Shown one piece after another: positions 26,125 to 35,678 of a DNA stretch of 64,000 bases (position 1 is its first letter; each line of letters begins with the position of its first letter). This stretch comes from Chitinivorax tropicus (GTDB lineage: Bacteria; Pseudomonadota; Gammaproteobacteria; Burkholderiales; SCOH01). The stretch is taken from the NCBI RefSeq assembly GCF_014202905.1, contig NZ_JACHHY010000022.1:23631-87630 (forward strand), in the 5' to 3' direction. The notes beneath the pieces are model-generated. The model did no database searches and was not told the DNA's origin. It worked only from the letters and a program-made list of their open reading frames with translations. The position numbers and the translations under genes were made by a program.

Positions 26125-28980
26125 TCAGGCTGCGATGATGACGCGGATGGCTTCCAGCCGCAATTGTGCGTTATCAATGGCGGTCTGTAGCTGTTGCTTC
26201 TCTTGTTGTAGATAATCGATTTCGATCTGAGGTACGCTTGGGTTGACTGCTCTGAGCGCTTTCATCCGGGCGATTTCACCCTCCTGGGCATGATTCAGCA
26301 AGGCTGTGGCCTGCTTGATCAGCTTTGGCAGCTCTGCTTCTGCTTTGCGTTCGCCCATTTCCAGAATCTGACGGATCTGTGCTTGTTGCAGGCGCAGGAT
26401 TTCGTTGATCACCTTACGTTCAACGCCAACACGTTCGCAGCCACGCAGTCGGATATCCAGCTCCATCTCACGCCCTGTCGAGTCGGTGACATGGCGCAGC
26501 AGCATTGGCGGCAGGAAACGGCCTGCCCGCAGGTGCTTGGGTGCGGCACATTGCACGGTATGCAGGGTTTCGACCAAGACCGTACCGGCTTTGATCTTGG
26601 GCGACTGGATCACGCTGACGACGGCATTGCCGTGCTGGCTCTCCCGCATCCAATCCAGTGCGGCCCTGACCATGGGGTGTTCCCAGGTCAAGAATTGGAC
26701 ATCTTCGCGTGACAACGCGGTGTCCCGATCAAAGGTCACCAGTGTGCCTTCGTCTTCCAGTGTCGGCAGGTGGGGGATCAACATGTTTTCGCCGGGTTCC
26801 AGCTTCAATACATGTCGTGAGTGTTCTTCCACATCCACCCCGATCGCGCCGAAGAAGGTCTCCATGAACGCATCGAGATGGCTCATGTCTTCCTCTTCCT
26901 GAATCCGCTCACACAGTTGATCGGCATCGGGCTGGCGGCAGGAATTCAGCTCCAGCAGGCGATCACGCCCTTGTTCCAGCTCTGAGGTTAGGTGCTGATT
27001 CAGCTTCTGGCTTTGCTCGATCAATTTGTCGATGGCATCCGTGCGAGTAGGTTCGAACAGAGCTGCCAGCAGCTTCTCCTCTACCACTTCGTATAGGGTA
27101 TGGCCAGCCGGGCAGGTGGTGCGCAGCGCGTCGATCCCTTCGTGCATCCACCGTAGCAGTGCGTGCTGTGCTGTGTGCTCAAAATAGGGGACGTGCAGAT
27201 TGATGGTTTCGGTCTGACCGATCCGATCCAGACGGCCAATCCGTTGCTCCAACAGATCGGGCGATAGGGGGATGTCGAACAGCACCAGATGATGTGCGAA
27301 TTGGAAATTACGGCCCTCAGAGCCGATTTCCGAGCAGATCAAGGCCTGTGCACCCTCAACCGGGTCGGCAAAATAGGCCGACGCACGGTCACGATTGGTC
27401 AGGCTCATGCCTTCATGGAAGACCGAGGTACGCAAGCCTTCCAGTCGCAGCTTTTCTTCCAGGTCAATTGCCGTCAGTGCGCGATGACAGATGATCAACA
27501 CCTTCTGCCCACGTAATGTGTCCTTGAGTAGCTTGACCAGCCAATTCACTCGGGGGTCGAATTTCAGCCAATCCTCATCAGCCAGCATTTCCGGGTAGAG
27601 CAACGGGTTGATTTCTTCCAGCTCGACAAAACCCAGCTCGTATTTGATCGGCAGCGTCATCGGGTAGGTATGCACTGCACGGCCCGGAAAGCCAGTCACG
27701 GTGGCACGGGTGTTGCGGAACAGCAACCGACCCGTACCATGACGGTCGATGAGGTTGCGCAATACGGTGTCCCGGGCCTGGGCGCGCTCTTCATCAGGCA
27801 ACATCGGGTCAGCCAATTTATCGATCAGCGGCAGCTGGTCTTCATCGACAAAGTCAGCCAACTGACTGTGCCACTCTGCGGGCAACAGCTCATGATCGAG
27901 GATGGCTTGAGCGGCCTCGGCCAGTGGTACAAAATTGGCTTCTTCCTCCAGAAAGGCGGAGAAGTCATAAAAACGGTCTGGGTCCAGCAGCCGCAAACGG
28001 GCAAAGTGGCTGGCTTGCCCCAGCTGCTCCGGCGTGGCGGTCAGCAACAATACCGATGGTGTTTCATGGGCCAGTTTCTCGATGGCTGCATATTCTTTGC
28101 TGACATGATGCTCTTCCCATATCAGGTGATGCGCCTCATCGACGATCAACATATCCCAGCCCGCTGCCAAGGCTTGCTCCAGACGCTTGGGCTTTTTCGC
28201 CAGCAGGTTGATGGAAACCAGCACCAGGTTTTCCGCCGCAAAGGGGTTGTCATCGGTTTCGTCGAACTCGATGCAACGCTCTTCATCAAACAACGATACA
28301 TGCAGGTTGAAACGGCGTAGCATTTCCACCAGCCATTGGTGCTGCAGGGCTTCTGGCACGGCAATCAGCACGCGGCTTACCCGCTCGGTCAGCAATTGTT
28401 GCGAGAGGATCAGCCCTGCTTCAATGGTCTTGCCCAGGCCGACTTCGTCCGCCAGCAGCACACGCGGCGCGGCACGATTGGCCACTTCACGGGCGATATA
28501 CAGTTGGTGAGGGATCAGGCTGGTGCGTGGGCCACGCAGCCCCGTCAACGGTGATTGCTCCAGCTCGTGCAGGTGCTTCAGTGTTTCATAGCGTAGGTGA
28601 AACCACTTCTCGCGATCCAGCTGTCCGTTGAACAATCGCTGCTGCGGCTGGCTGAATTGCAGATAATGATCCAGATCACCTTCGGGCAGCTCCACTGGCT
28701 TACCGGCCCGGGTGCCGACATAGGTCAGCAACCCCGCCACCTCAGAGACATCCTGGATGCTGATCTTCCAGCCAAAGCGGGTGCTGACGGTGTCGCCCGC
28801 ATTGAAACGGACGCGGGTCAGCGGGGCATTGTTACGGGCATAGACGCGCGTTTCGTCTGAGGCAGGAAAGCCGATTCTGACCAGACGGAAATCACATTCA
28901 ATGACAACACCGAGACCCAGCTCGGTTTCGGTGTCGCTGATCCAGCGTTGACCGGGGACGAAGGTTTGCATGTTGGGCAT
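26125..28980 (-). CDS. rapA: RNA polymerase-associated protein RapA (Swi2/Snf2 ATPase)
   Basis: The 951-residue protein follows E. coli RapA in order. An N-terminal Tudor-like pair (VPGQRWISDTETELGLGVV onward) comes first, then the Snf2 ATPase core with Walker A GLGKT at 181-185 and DEAH at 281-284. The second RecA lobe contains ICSEIGSEGRNFQFAHHLV and EQRIGRLDRIGQ, and a long C-terminal region with coiled-coil stretches ends the chain. RapA recycles RNA polymerase from post-termination complexes. The ATG at 28980 has no good ribosome binding site, and a second ATG lies three codons downstream. It is divergent from cysC. The gene is best known from gammaproteobacteria. Confidence 0.95.
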   Translation of the reverse strand: MPNMQTFVPGQRWISDTETELGLGVVIECDFRLVRIGFPASDETRVYARNNAPLTRVRFNAGDTVSTRFGWKISIQDVSEVAGLLTYVGTRAGKPVELPEGDLDHYLQFSQPQQRLFNGQLDREKWFHLRYETLKHLHELEQSPLTGLRGPRTSLIPHQLYIAREVANRAAPRVLLADEVGLGKTIEAGLILSQQLLTERVSRVLIAVPEALQHQWLVEMLRRFNLHVSLFDEERCIEFDETDDNPFAAENLVLVSINLLAKKPKRLEQALAAGWDMLIVDEAHHLIWEEHHVSKEYAAIEKLAHETPSVLLLTATPEQLGQASHFARLRLLDPDRFYDFSAFLEEEANFVPLAEAAQAILDHELLPAEWHSQLADFVDEDQLPLIDKLADPMLPDEERAQARDTVLRNLIDRHGTGRLLFRNTRATVTGFPGRAVHTYPMTLPIKYELGFVELEEINPLLYPEMLADEDWLKFDPRVNWLVKLLKDTLRGQKVLIICHRALTAIDLEEKLRLEGLRTSVFHEGMSLTNRDRASAYFADPVEGAQALICSEIGSEGRNFQFAHHLVLFDIPLSPDLLEQRIGRLDRIGQTETINLHVPYFEHTAQHALLRWMHEGIDALRTTCPAGHTLYEVVEEKLLAALFEPTRTDAIDKLIEQSQKLNQHLTSELEQGRDRLLELNSCRQPDADQLCERIQEEEDMSHLDAFMETFFGAIGVDVEEHSRHVLKLEPGENMLIPHLPTLEDEGTLVTFDRDTALSREDVQFLTWEHPMVRAALDWMRESQHGNAVVSVIQSPKIKAGTVLVETLHTVQCAAPKHLRAGRFLPPMLLRHVTDSTGREMELDIRLRGCERVGVERKVINEILRLQQAQIRQILEMGERKAEAELPKLIKQATALLNHAQEGEIARMKALRAVNPSVPQIEIDYLQQEKQQLQTAIDNAQLRLEAIRVIIAA

Positions 28981-29267
28981 GAGGAAAAGAATCTTGCGAT
29001 GGTACTCAATCTGAGCGCTCTATTCATCAAAATGGGCCCACATGGCCAAAAATCAAGTCTGTTCAGCTGCTTGCATGATCAGACGATACCAAGTGGAAAG
29101 CCAGATTGATGACTGGAACACGATGGGAAAAATAGTGGCGTATTTTACACGGCATTGTTTGGGCAGGGTAACAATACATTGTGCAGGAGGACGTTAGTCG
29201 ATAGCCACTTGCCAATCAGCGCCGGTACGATGTGCCAGGTGTCGGACCAGCCACCAAGGGGAAATGA

Positions 29268-29867
29268 GTGGAGAATCATCAAACACAGGAAAACAATCAT
29301 CCATTGAATGATCCATGGCTGAGTCAGGCACGCCCGGATGCGCAGGGGCGGGTATTGTGGCTGACGGGGCTGTCCGGCGCGGGTAAAACATCGGTGGCAA
29401 ATGCGTTGACACGCACCCTGGCGGAACGACGGATTTCCTCCACCGTGCTGGATGGGGACCTGATCCGCGCCCGGCTGAATCGTGACCTGGGGTTTTCTGC
29501 GGCAGATCGCACGGAAAACATCCGGCGGATTGCCGAGGTGGCGCGCTTGATGGCGAACGCCGGATTGGTGGTGGTGGTTGCGACGATCTCACCCTTCGCA
29601 CGCGATCGGCAGTTGGCCAAAGCATTGATCCATCCCTGCCGATTTCACGAGATCTACATCAATACGCCGCTCAGCGTCTGCGAGCAACGCGATGTCAAAG
29701 GCCTCTATGCCCGGGCACGTGGGGGAGAGATTGCACATTTCACCGGTATTGACAGCCCTTATGAACCGCCAGCGGCACCTGATCTCACAGTGGATTGTGG
29801 TGATTTACCAATCATGCAAGCCGTGCAGGTACTCATCGACTTCCTGCTGCTTCCTGATGTGGGCTGA
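29268..29867 (+). CDS. cysC: Adenylylsulfate (APS) kinase
   Basis: The 199-residue product has the P-loop GLSGAGKT (34-41) and then LDGDLIRARLNRDLGFSAAD with RTENIRRIAEVARLM, both typical of APS kinases, and later SVCEQRDVKGLYARARGGEI with HFTGIDSPYE in the lid. It phosphorylates APS to PAPS for sulfate reduction or sulfation. The start is a GTG with AAGGGG seven bases upstream. It is a stand-alone kinase without a CysN fusion, and no sulfurylase gene is nearby; the sulfate importer genes begin 1.6 kb downstream. Confidence 0.93.
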   Translation: MENHQTQENNHPLNDPWLSQARPDAQGRVLWLTGLSGAGKTSVANALTRTLAERRISSTVLDGDLIRARLNRDLGFSAADRTENIRRIAEVARLMANAGLVVVVATISPFARDRQLAKALIHPCRFHEIYINTPLSVCEQRDVKGLYARARGGEIAHFTGIDSPYEPPAAPDLTVDCGDLPIMQAVQVLIDFLLLPDVG

Positions 29868-30013
29868 TCAAGTCAGTGACTGGTGGGCAGGCTGCATATT
29901 AATTTTTGGAATATAAAAATCATTATAAATAATTTTTAGTTATTTTCAGTGACTGGTAATGTATTTCCTCCCATATCATGATGATGCTTGGCCGCATCTG
30001 CTGAGGTAAATAC

Positions 30014-30787
30014 ATGCCCCCTGAACAGATCATCCGCCACCTCGAACAGCTCTATACCCAGCACTTCCTGCAATTCCCACCCTTCCGGTTGGAAGAAGGG
30101 CGAGTGGTAGGACGGTTTTTCAAATACCGGCTGACGAGTGTGTTTTATCCTGTGGTGTCCTTGATTGACCATGAAATTGTTGGCTGGCGGGCCATATTGC
30201 AATCCACACTGCCAGATGGGCAATGGGTCGATCCATCCAGACTGTTTGCACTGGCATTTGATAACAGCGGCTTGGTCAATCTGGATCGACTGGTGCGAAC
30301 CCTGCATGTGGCCAATGCCTTACTACAACGCCTGGACGGCGCATTGTTTCTGGATGTACATCCTCGCTTGCTGGGCATTGTCAAAGATGATCATGGGCGT
30401 TTTTTTGAGCAGGTGTTGCAACAATTCGAAGTATCTGCCTCCCATATCGTGATCCATCTACCAAGCGGCACACAAAGCGATGCCACCTTGCTCGCCAAGT
30501 CCATTGCAAATTATCGGCAGCGGGGCTATCAGGTTGCGGCCAGTTCAGATCTACCGGCCTTGAGCAGGCTGGCATATTTTGCACCAGCCAACCGCCCCGA
30601 GCTGGTAACACTGACATTTGCGGGCACGGTTCCCCATGAGCTGGGTGCTTGGCGCAAGCAGGCCTCTTTATCAGGCATGGCCACTTTGGTGTGGCATGTG
30701 GACAGCCACCAGCAATTGGCCGCCGCTCATGAAGCCCGGGTGGATTTCGCAACCGGACAAGCCGTGAAGGCGGTTGCAACATATTGA
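30014..30787 (+). CDS. Degenerate EAL-domain protein
   Basis: The 257-residue protein has the layout of a single EAL domain: FYPVVSLIDHEIVGWRAILQ (where active enzymes have EAL or ExLxR), then LDRLVRTLHVANALLQRLDG, LFLDVHPRLLG (normally lxiNvSp), and IVIHLPSGTQ (normally ixxE). Each of the residues expected to bind magnesium or c-di-GMP is changed: the EAL glutamate is Arg or Ala, the Asn is Asp, and the next Glu is missing. It therefore probably lost phosphodiesterase activity and may act as a binding or scaffold protein. No other domain is present. It lies between cysC and a small hydrolase gene on the same strand, 37 bases from the latter. Confidence 0.6.
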   Translation: MPPEQIIRHLEQLYTQHFLQFPPFRLEEGRVVGRFFKYRLTSVFYPVVSLIDHEIVGWRAILQSTLPDGQWVDPSRLFALAFDNSGLVNLDRLVRTLHVANALLQRLDGALFLDVHPRLLGIVKDDHGRFFEQVLQQFEVSASHIVIHLPSGTQSDATLLAKSIANYRQRGYQVAASSDLPALSRLAYFAPANRPELVTLTFAGTVPHELGAWRKQASLSGMATLVWHVDSHQQLAAAHEARVDFATGQAVKAVATY

Positions 30788-30824
30788 TACTTCAAGCATG
30801 TAATTCAGCGAAAGAGGATGGAAG

Positions 30825-31388
30825 ATGGTAGCGGCAACCATTTTGATCGTACCGGGGCTATATGATTCAGGGCCGTTGCACTGGCAAACCCGCTGGGAGC
30901 AACGCCTGCCGCAGGTTGCAAGAGTGCGGCAACAGAGCTGGTCTGTACCGATCCAGGCGGATTGGGTTGCCACGCTGGCGGCCCAGCTGGCTGCCATTGA
31001 TGGGCCGGTTGTGTTGGCGGCACATAGCCTGGGCTGTATCACTGCGGTGCATCTGGCCGCCGCACAGGGTGCAGGCCAAATCGTGGGTGCGCTGCTGGTC
31101 GCGCCAGCCGATGTCGAGCGTGACAATGCACCGCCGGTGATCCGGAATTTTGCGCCCATTCCCCGGGTGCCCCTGCCATTCACATCACTTGTGGTGGCGA
31201 GTGATGATGACCCATATTGCACCTTATCTCGCAGCCAAGCCTTTGCAAGTGACTGGGGGGCAAAGCTGATCACTTTACCGGGGGCGGGTCACATCAATGG
31301 CGACTCAGGCCTGGGGGAATGGGAAGATGGCTTGGTGCTATTGAATGAGCTGGTGCATGAGGCACAGGCAAGGATAGCAGCAGGATGA
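30825..31388 (+). CDS. RBBP9/YdeN-type alpha/beta hydrolase
   Basis: The 187-residue product starts ILIVPGLYDSGPLHWQ, a strand and loop typical of the RBBP9/YdeN family. The nucleophile elbow is AHSLGC with the serine near residue 68, and the family tryptophan W is seen near the C-terminus. The histidine of the triad lies in PGAGHINGDSGLGEW. Members are small serine hydrolases of unknown natural substrate. GAGGA nine bases before the ATG at 30825 fixes the start. It follows the degenerate EAL gene closely and may share its transcript. Confidence 0.85.
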   Translation: MVAATILIVPGLYDSGPLHWQTRWEQRLPQVARVRQQSWSVPIQADWVATLAAQLAAIDGPVVLAAHSLGCITAVHLAAAQGAGQIVGALLVAPADVERDNAPPVIRNFAPIPRVPLPFTSLVVASDDDPYCTLSRSQAFASDWGAKLITLPGAGHINGDSGLGEWEDGLVLLNELVHEAQARIAAG

Positions 31389-31504
31389 GCGGCCCACTTT
31401 CATATTCATATTTGATATAAACAATGCGTAAACCATTATTTATTGAATATAAGGCGCTTTGTTAGACTCTGCCTTCATTGATGAAACAGACTGGGAGATT
31501 GAAG

Positions 31505-32506
31505 ATGTTGCGCTTGGCGTCACGACTGTTGTGTACATTGTCTTTGGGGGTGGCGGCCATGGCCAACGCGGGCGAGCCCCTGCTGAATGTTTCTTATGAT
31601 GTGATGCGCGACTTCTACAAAGATCTGAACCCTGCCTTTCTGAAAAGCCATAAGGCCAAGCAAGGCGAAGAGCTGCAGATCCAGATGTCGCATGGCGGCT
31701 CGACCAAGCAGGCGCGAGCGGTGATCGATGGGCTGGCTGCCGACGTCATCACCATGAACATGGCGACCGATATCGACATCCTCGCGGAAAAGGGCAAACT
31801 GCTGCCAGACAATTGGGCCAGCCGTCTGCCCAATAATAGCGTGCCTTTCACCTCGGCCTCTGTATTCATTGTCCGCAAAGGCAATCCGAAGCAGATCAAG
31901 GATTGGAGTGATCTGGCCAAGGCAGGAACCCAAGTGGTGATCCCCAATCCGAAGCTATCCGGCAATGGCCGCTACACCTATCTGTCGGCCTGGGGCTATG
32001 CGCTGAAGCAGCCAGGTGGCACCGAGCAAAAGGCACGTGATTTTGTCGGCGGGCTGTTCAAGAACGTACCGGTGTTGGATTCGGGTGGTCGGGCGGCCAC
32101 CACTACATTCATGCAGCGGCAGATTGGTGATGTACTGGTCACTTTTGAAAACGAAGCCGAGATGATTGCCCGTGAATTTGGCCGGGGGAATTTCGAAGTA
32201 GTCTATCCAACGGTTTCCATCCTGGTCGAACCACCTGTCGCGGTGGTGGACAAAGTGGTCGAGAAGAAAGGCACGCGCAAGGCAGCAGAGGCATATCTGA
32301 CCTATCTGTGGAGCCCGGAGGCGCAGGAAATCGCCGCCCAGAACTACCTGCGCCCACGCAACCCTGATGTACTCAAGAAGTATGCAGCACAGTTCCCCAA
32401 GATCAGCCTCTTTACCGTAGACGATACATTCGGCGGCTGGAAGAAGGCACAGAAGCAACACTTTGACGATGGTGGTGTGTTCGACCAGATCTATCTGAAA
32501 AAGTAA
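31505..32506 (+). CDS. sbp: Periplasmic sulfate-binding protein
   Basis: From the ATG at 31505 (GGAG eight to twelve bases upstream) the protein has 333 residues, with a signal peptide cleaved near ANA-GEP. The mature part has the sulfate/thiosulfate-binding pattern: LNVSYDVMRDFYKDLNPAF, MSHGGSTKQARAVIDGLAAD and later YTYLSAWGYALKQ and VTFENEAEMI. It delivers sulfate to the CysTWA importer encoded directly downstream (48 bases to cysT). sbp and cysP cannot be told apart by eye. No CysB site was pinpointed in the upstream 110 bases, which are AT-rich. Confidence 0.92.
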   Translation: MLRLASRLLCTLSLGVAAMANAGEPLLNVSYDVMRDFYKDLNPAFLKSHKAKQGEELQIQMSHGGSTKQARAVIDGLAADVITMNMATDIDILAEKGKLLPDNWASRLPNNSVPFTSASVFIVRKGNPKQIKDWSDLAKAGTQVVIPNPKLSGNGRYTYLSAWGYALKQPGGTEQKARDFVGGLFKNVPVLDSGGRAATTTFMQRQIGDVLVTFENEAEMIAREFGRGNFEVVYPTVSILVEPPVAVVDKVVEKKGTRKAAEAYLTYLWSPEAQEIAAQNYLRPRNPDVLKKYAAQFPKISLFTVDDTFGGWKKAQKQHFDDGGVFDQIYLKK

Positions 32507-32554
32507 CCAAGTGGGGCGGTGTAGCGCCCTACTCCATTTCTGTCTGGAACCACC

Positions 32555-33388
32555 ATGCAATTCAAGCAACATAGTGTGCTGCCAGGGTTTGGCATCGGGC
32601 TGGGCTACGCCATCTTCTGGCTATGTCTGATCGTGCTGATTCCGTTGTCAGCATTGATCCTCAAAACCGCCACCCTGACCTGGCCGCAATTCTGGGAGAC
32701 GGTCACCGCACCTCGTGTACTGGCAGCCTACCGATTGACTTTCGGCGCATCGCTGATCGGGGCTGCCATCAATCTGACATTCGGCTTGCTGGTGGCATGG
32801 GTCTTGGTCAGGTATCGCTTCCCAGGCAAAAGACTGGTGGATGCTCTGGTCGATCTGCCCTTTGCCCTACCCACAGCTGTTGCAGGGATTGCGCTGACCA
32901 CGATCTATGCACCGAACGGCTGGGTGGGGCAATATCTGGAGCCCCTGGGTCTTAAGGTGGCATTCACTCCCCTCGGCATCGTGGTTGCGCTGACCTTCAT
33001 CGGCCTGCCATTTGTGGTCAGAACCGTGCAACCTGTATTGCAGGATCTGGAGACAGAGCTGGAAGAAGCCGCCAGCAGCCTCGGTGCCAGCCGCTGGCAG
33101 GTATTTCGCCGCGTCATCATGCCGACCATCTGGCCAGCACTGTTGACGGGTTTCACCCTGGCATTTGCCCGGGCCATCGGTGAATACGGTTCGGTGATCT
33201 TTATTGCAGGCAATATTCCCATGGTGTCTGAAATCACGCCGCTGATCATCATCTCCAAGCTTGAGCAATATGACTACACCGGCGCAACTGCCGTGGCAGT
33301 GGTGATGCTGGTGCTCAGTTTTGCGTTATTGCTGTTGATCAATCTCATGCAATGGTGGAGCACCCGCCGCACCGGAGGACGCCGCTGA
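32555..33388 (+). CDS. cysT: Sulfate ABC transporter permease CysT
   Basis: The 277-residue inner-membrane protein has six helices, with the ABC permease coupling motif [21 protein letters not shown] contacting Cys[17 protein letters not shown] and [15 protein letters not shown] are family-typical. It forms the sulfate channel with CysW. The stop codon overlaps the cysW start (TGATG), so the two are coupled, and it lies 48 bases after the binding-protein gene. Confidence 0.95.
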   Translation: MQFKQHSVLPGFGIGLGYAIFWLCLIVLIPLSALILKTATLTWPQFWETVTAPRVLAAYRLTFGASLIGAAINLTFGLLVAWVLVRYRFPGKRLVDALVDLPFALPTAVAGIALTTIYAPNGWVGQYLEPLGLKVAFTPLGIVVALTFIGLPFVVRTVQPVLQDLETELEEAASSLGASRWQVFRRVIMPTIWPALLTGFTLAFARAIGEYGSVIFIAGNIPMVSEITPLIIISKLEQYDYTGATAVAVVMLVLSFALLLLINLMQWWSTRRTGGRR

Positions 33389-34260
33389 TGCAGACGAATA
33401 CCGCACATCGTTCCGTGGTGACCACCGAAGCCCGCTGGGTGCAGTGGCTGCTGATCGGGCTGGCCATGGTGTTCCTGGCCATCTTTCTGGTGATGCCGCT
33501 GGCAGCCGTGTTTGTCGAAGCCCTGCGTAAAGGCTGGGGTGCCTATATCGCCGCGTTACAAGACCCAGATGCCTTATCCGCAGTGAAGCTGACCTTGGTG
33601 ACCGCCTTGATCGCAGTACCGCTGAATCTGGTGTTCGGCATTGCAGCGGCCTGGGCCATCGCCAAGTTTGAATTCAAAGGCAAAAGCCTGCTGACCACCC
33701 TGATCGACCTGCCCTTTTCAGTCTCACCGGTGGTGGCAGGCCTGATCTATGTGCTGCTGTTCGGCGCGCAAGGCTGGTTGGGCCCTTGGTTGCAGCAGCA
33801 CGATCTGAAGATCATTTTCGCCGTGCCTGGCATCGTGTTGGCAACCGTGTTCGTCACCTTCCCTTTCGTCGCGCGTGAGCTGATTCCGCTGATGCAGGCA
33901 CAGGGCTCAGAGGAGGAACAAGCCGCAATGGTCTTGGGTGCTTCGGGTTTCCAGACCTTTTGGCGGGTTACGTTGCCGAACATCAAATGGGGCCTGTTGT
34001 ACGGTGTGATCTTGTGCAATGCACGAGCCATGGGCGAGTTCGGTGCGGTCAGCGTGGTGTCTGGCCACATTCGCGGCCTGACCAATACCGTCCCCTTGCA
34101 TGTCGAGATTCTTTATAACGAATACAACTTTGTAGCGGCATTTGCCTGTGCCTCGATCCTGGCGTTGTTGGCGCTGGTGACCCTGGGCCTGAAAACCTGG
34201 GTGGAGTGGAAAGCAGAGCGGGATGTGGCTGAAGCCAAGCGTATGGCTTACGACGAGTAA
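33388..34260 (+). CDS. cysW: Sulfate ABC transporter permease CysW
   Basis: The 290-residue permease has six helices and the EAA-like loop [37 protein letters not shown] matches CysW. I start at the ATG at 33388, which shares its first base with the cysT stop; a further upstream in-frame start would lie deep in cysT. It pairs with CysT in the membrane and is followed after 16 bases by cysA. Confidence 0.95.
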   Translation: MQTNTAHRSVVTTEARWVQWLLIGLAMVFLAIFLVMPLAAVFVEALRKGWGAYIAALQDPDALSAVKLTLVTALIAVPLNLVFGIAAAWAIAKFEFKGKSLLTTLIDLPFSVSPVVAGLIYVLLFGAQGWLGPWLQQHDLKIIFAVPGIVLATVFVTFPFVARELIPLMQAQGSEEEQAAMVLGASGFQTFWRVTLPNIKWGLLYGVILCNARAMGEFGAVSVVSGHIRGLTNTVPLHVEILYNEYNFVAAFACASILALLALVTLGLKTWVEWKAERDVAEAKRMAYDE

Positions 34261-34276
34261 TGGATTGAGGCATACC

Positions 34277-35338
34277 ATGAGCATTGAAATCAAAGGCATC
34301 AACAAACAATTCGGCACTTTCACCGCACTCAACCATATCAATCTGGACATCCAGACCGGTGAATTACTGGCGTTACTCGGGCCATCTGGCTGTGGCAAGA
34401 CCACCCTGTTACGCATCATTGCGGGCCTGGAGACACCCGACAGTGGCCAGATCCTCTTTCATGGCGAGGACACGACCGACACCCATGTCAGAGAGCGGCA
34501 GGTAGGGTTTGTCTTCCAGCACTATGCACTGTTTCGACACATGACTGTGTTCGAGAACGTTGCATTCGGCCTGCGGGTGCGGCCACGCAAAACCCGTCCC
34601 AGCGAAGCCGAAATCAAGCGCAAGGTGCACGAGCTGCTGGGCCTGGTACAGCTGGATTGGCTGGCGGATCGCTACCCAGCCCAGTTGTCAGGTGGACAGC
34701 GCCAACGCATCGCCCTCGCTCGTGCATTGGCGGTCGAGCCCAAAGTGCTGTTGCTGGATGAGCCTTTCGGGGCGCTGGACACCAAAGTACGTAAAGAACT
34801 ACGCCGCTGGTTGCGCCGCTTGCACGACGAAATGCACATCACCTCCGTGTTCGTCACCCACGACCAGGAAGAGGCACTGGAGGTCGCTGACCGTGTAGTG
34901 GTGATGAATAAAGGCAAGATCGAACAGATCGGCAGCCCAGACACCGTGTATGACCAGCCGGCCAGCCAGTTTGTCTATCAATTCCTCGGCAATGTGAACC
35001 TATTCCATAGCCGTGTACAAGCCGGGTTTGCCGAGATTGGCGAAGCACGCTGGCCCGCACCGGACACCCATGATGGTCAGGCGGTGGCTTTTGTCAGGCC
35101 GCATGACATCGATATCGATCGAACACAGGTTGGCAATGCTTTGCCAGTGGTGATCAACCATATACGGGCCATTGGGCCGATGGTGCGGCTGGAGATGACC
35201 TTGCAGGACACCCAGGAGATCGTCGAAGCCGAAATGCCCAGAGACGCCTACGCAGGGCGCCAATTCAAGGAAGGCGAACGGGTGTTCATCCGCCCTCGCC
35301 AGGCCAAGGTGTTCGCAAAGGAGGACTACGCAATTTAA
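34277..35338 (+). CDS. cysA: Sulfate/thiosulfate import ATPase CysA
   Basis: The 353-residue ATPase starts [20 protein letters not shown]. Walker A is GPSGCGKT (35-42), the signature is [16 protein letters not shown], and Walker B is [14 protein letters not shown]-terminal regulatory beta domain (TOBE-like, about 240-353) follows. It powers sulfate uptake with CysT and CysW. Last gene of sbp-cysT-cysW-cysA. The start has TTGAGG about ten bases upstream. No terminator hairpin was seen downstream. Confidence 0.95.
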   Translation: MSIEIKGINKQFGTFTALNHINLDIQTGELLALLGPSGCGKTTLLRIIAGLETPDSGQILFHGEDTTDTHVRERQVGFVFQHYALFRHMTVFENVAFGLRVRPRKTRPSEAEIKRKVHELLGLVQLDWLADRYPAQLSGGQRQRIALARALAVEPKVLLLDEPFGALDTKVRKELRRWLRRLHDEMHITSVFVTHDQEEALEVADRVVVMNKGKIEQIGSPDTVYDQPASQFVYQFLGNVNLFHSRVQAGFAEIGEARWPAPDTHDGQAVAFVRPHDIDIDRTQVGNALPVVINHIRAIGPMVRLEMTLQDTQEIVEAEMPRDAYAGRQFKEGERVFIRPRQAKVFAKEDYAI

Positions 35339-35678
35339 GCCACGCGGGGCGGACAATCTGCTGATGGATGGGATGATAGGTCTGTTGAGACGGTTTCGCA
35401 GGTGGGGCCACTTTGACAGCAACTCAAGTAGCGGTATTGCAATGCTTGGTCAATCTGGCTTCAATACCCTGGGTCGGCAACTTTGCCGGGCTTTGTTGGT
35501 CGCATATTGGAATGATCCCGCCATGTCGCCGGAAGGTGCCACACAGCACGTCAGGAACATGGTGAGAGATCGATATAGGCACCGCCCATCTTGTCTTGTC
35601 CGAATGGCCTAGGTTCTCCGCCATCGCCGTCCTGATCGGCCAATGTGGGTCATGGTGCTCAATTACGAGGAGCGCACC
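35339..35678. other. Intergenic region without recognised gene
   Basis: About 340 bases separate cysA and the glycosidase gene. The reading frames here are short and lack family features. No clear promoter or terminator was found. Confidence 0.4.

Noticed and set aside
25854..26177. 107-codon minus frame after lipA
   Set aside because: Overlaps the end of rapA in another frame and spans a hairpin; no family features.
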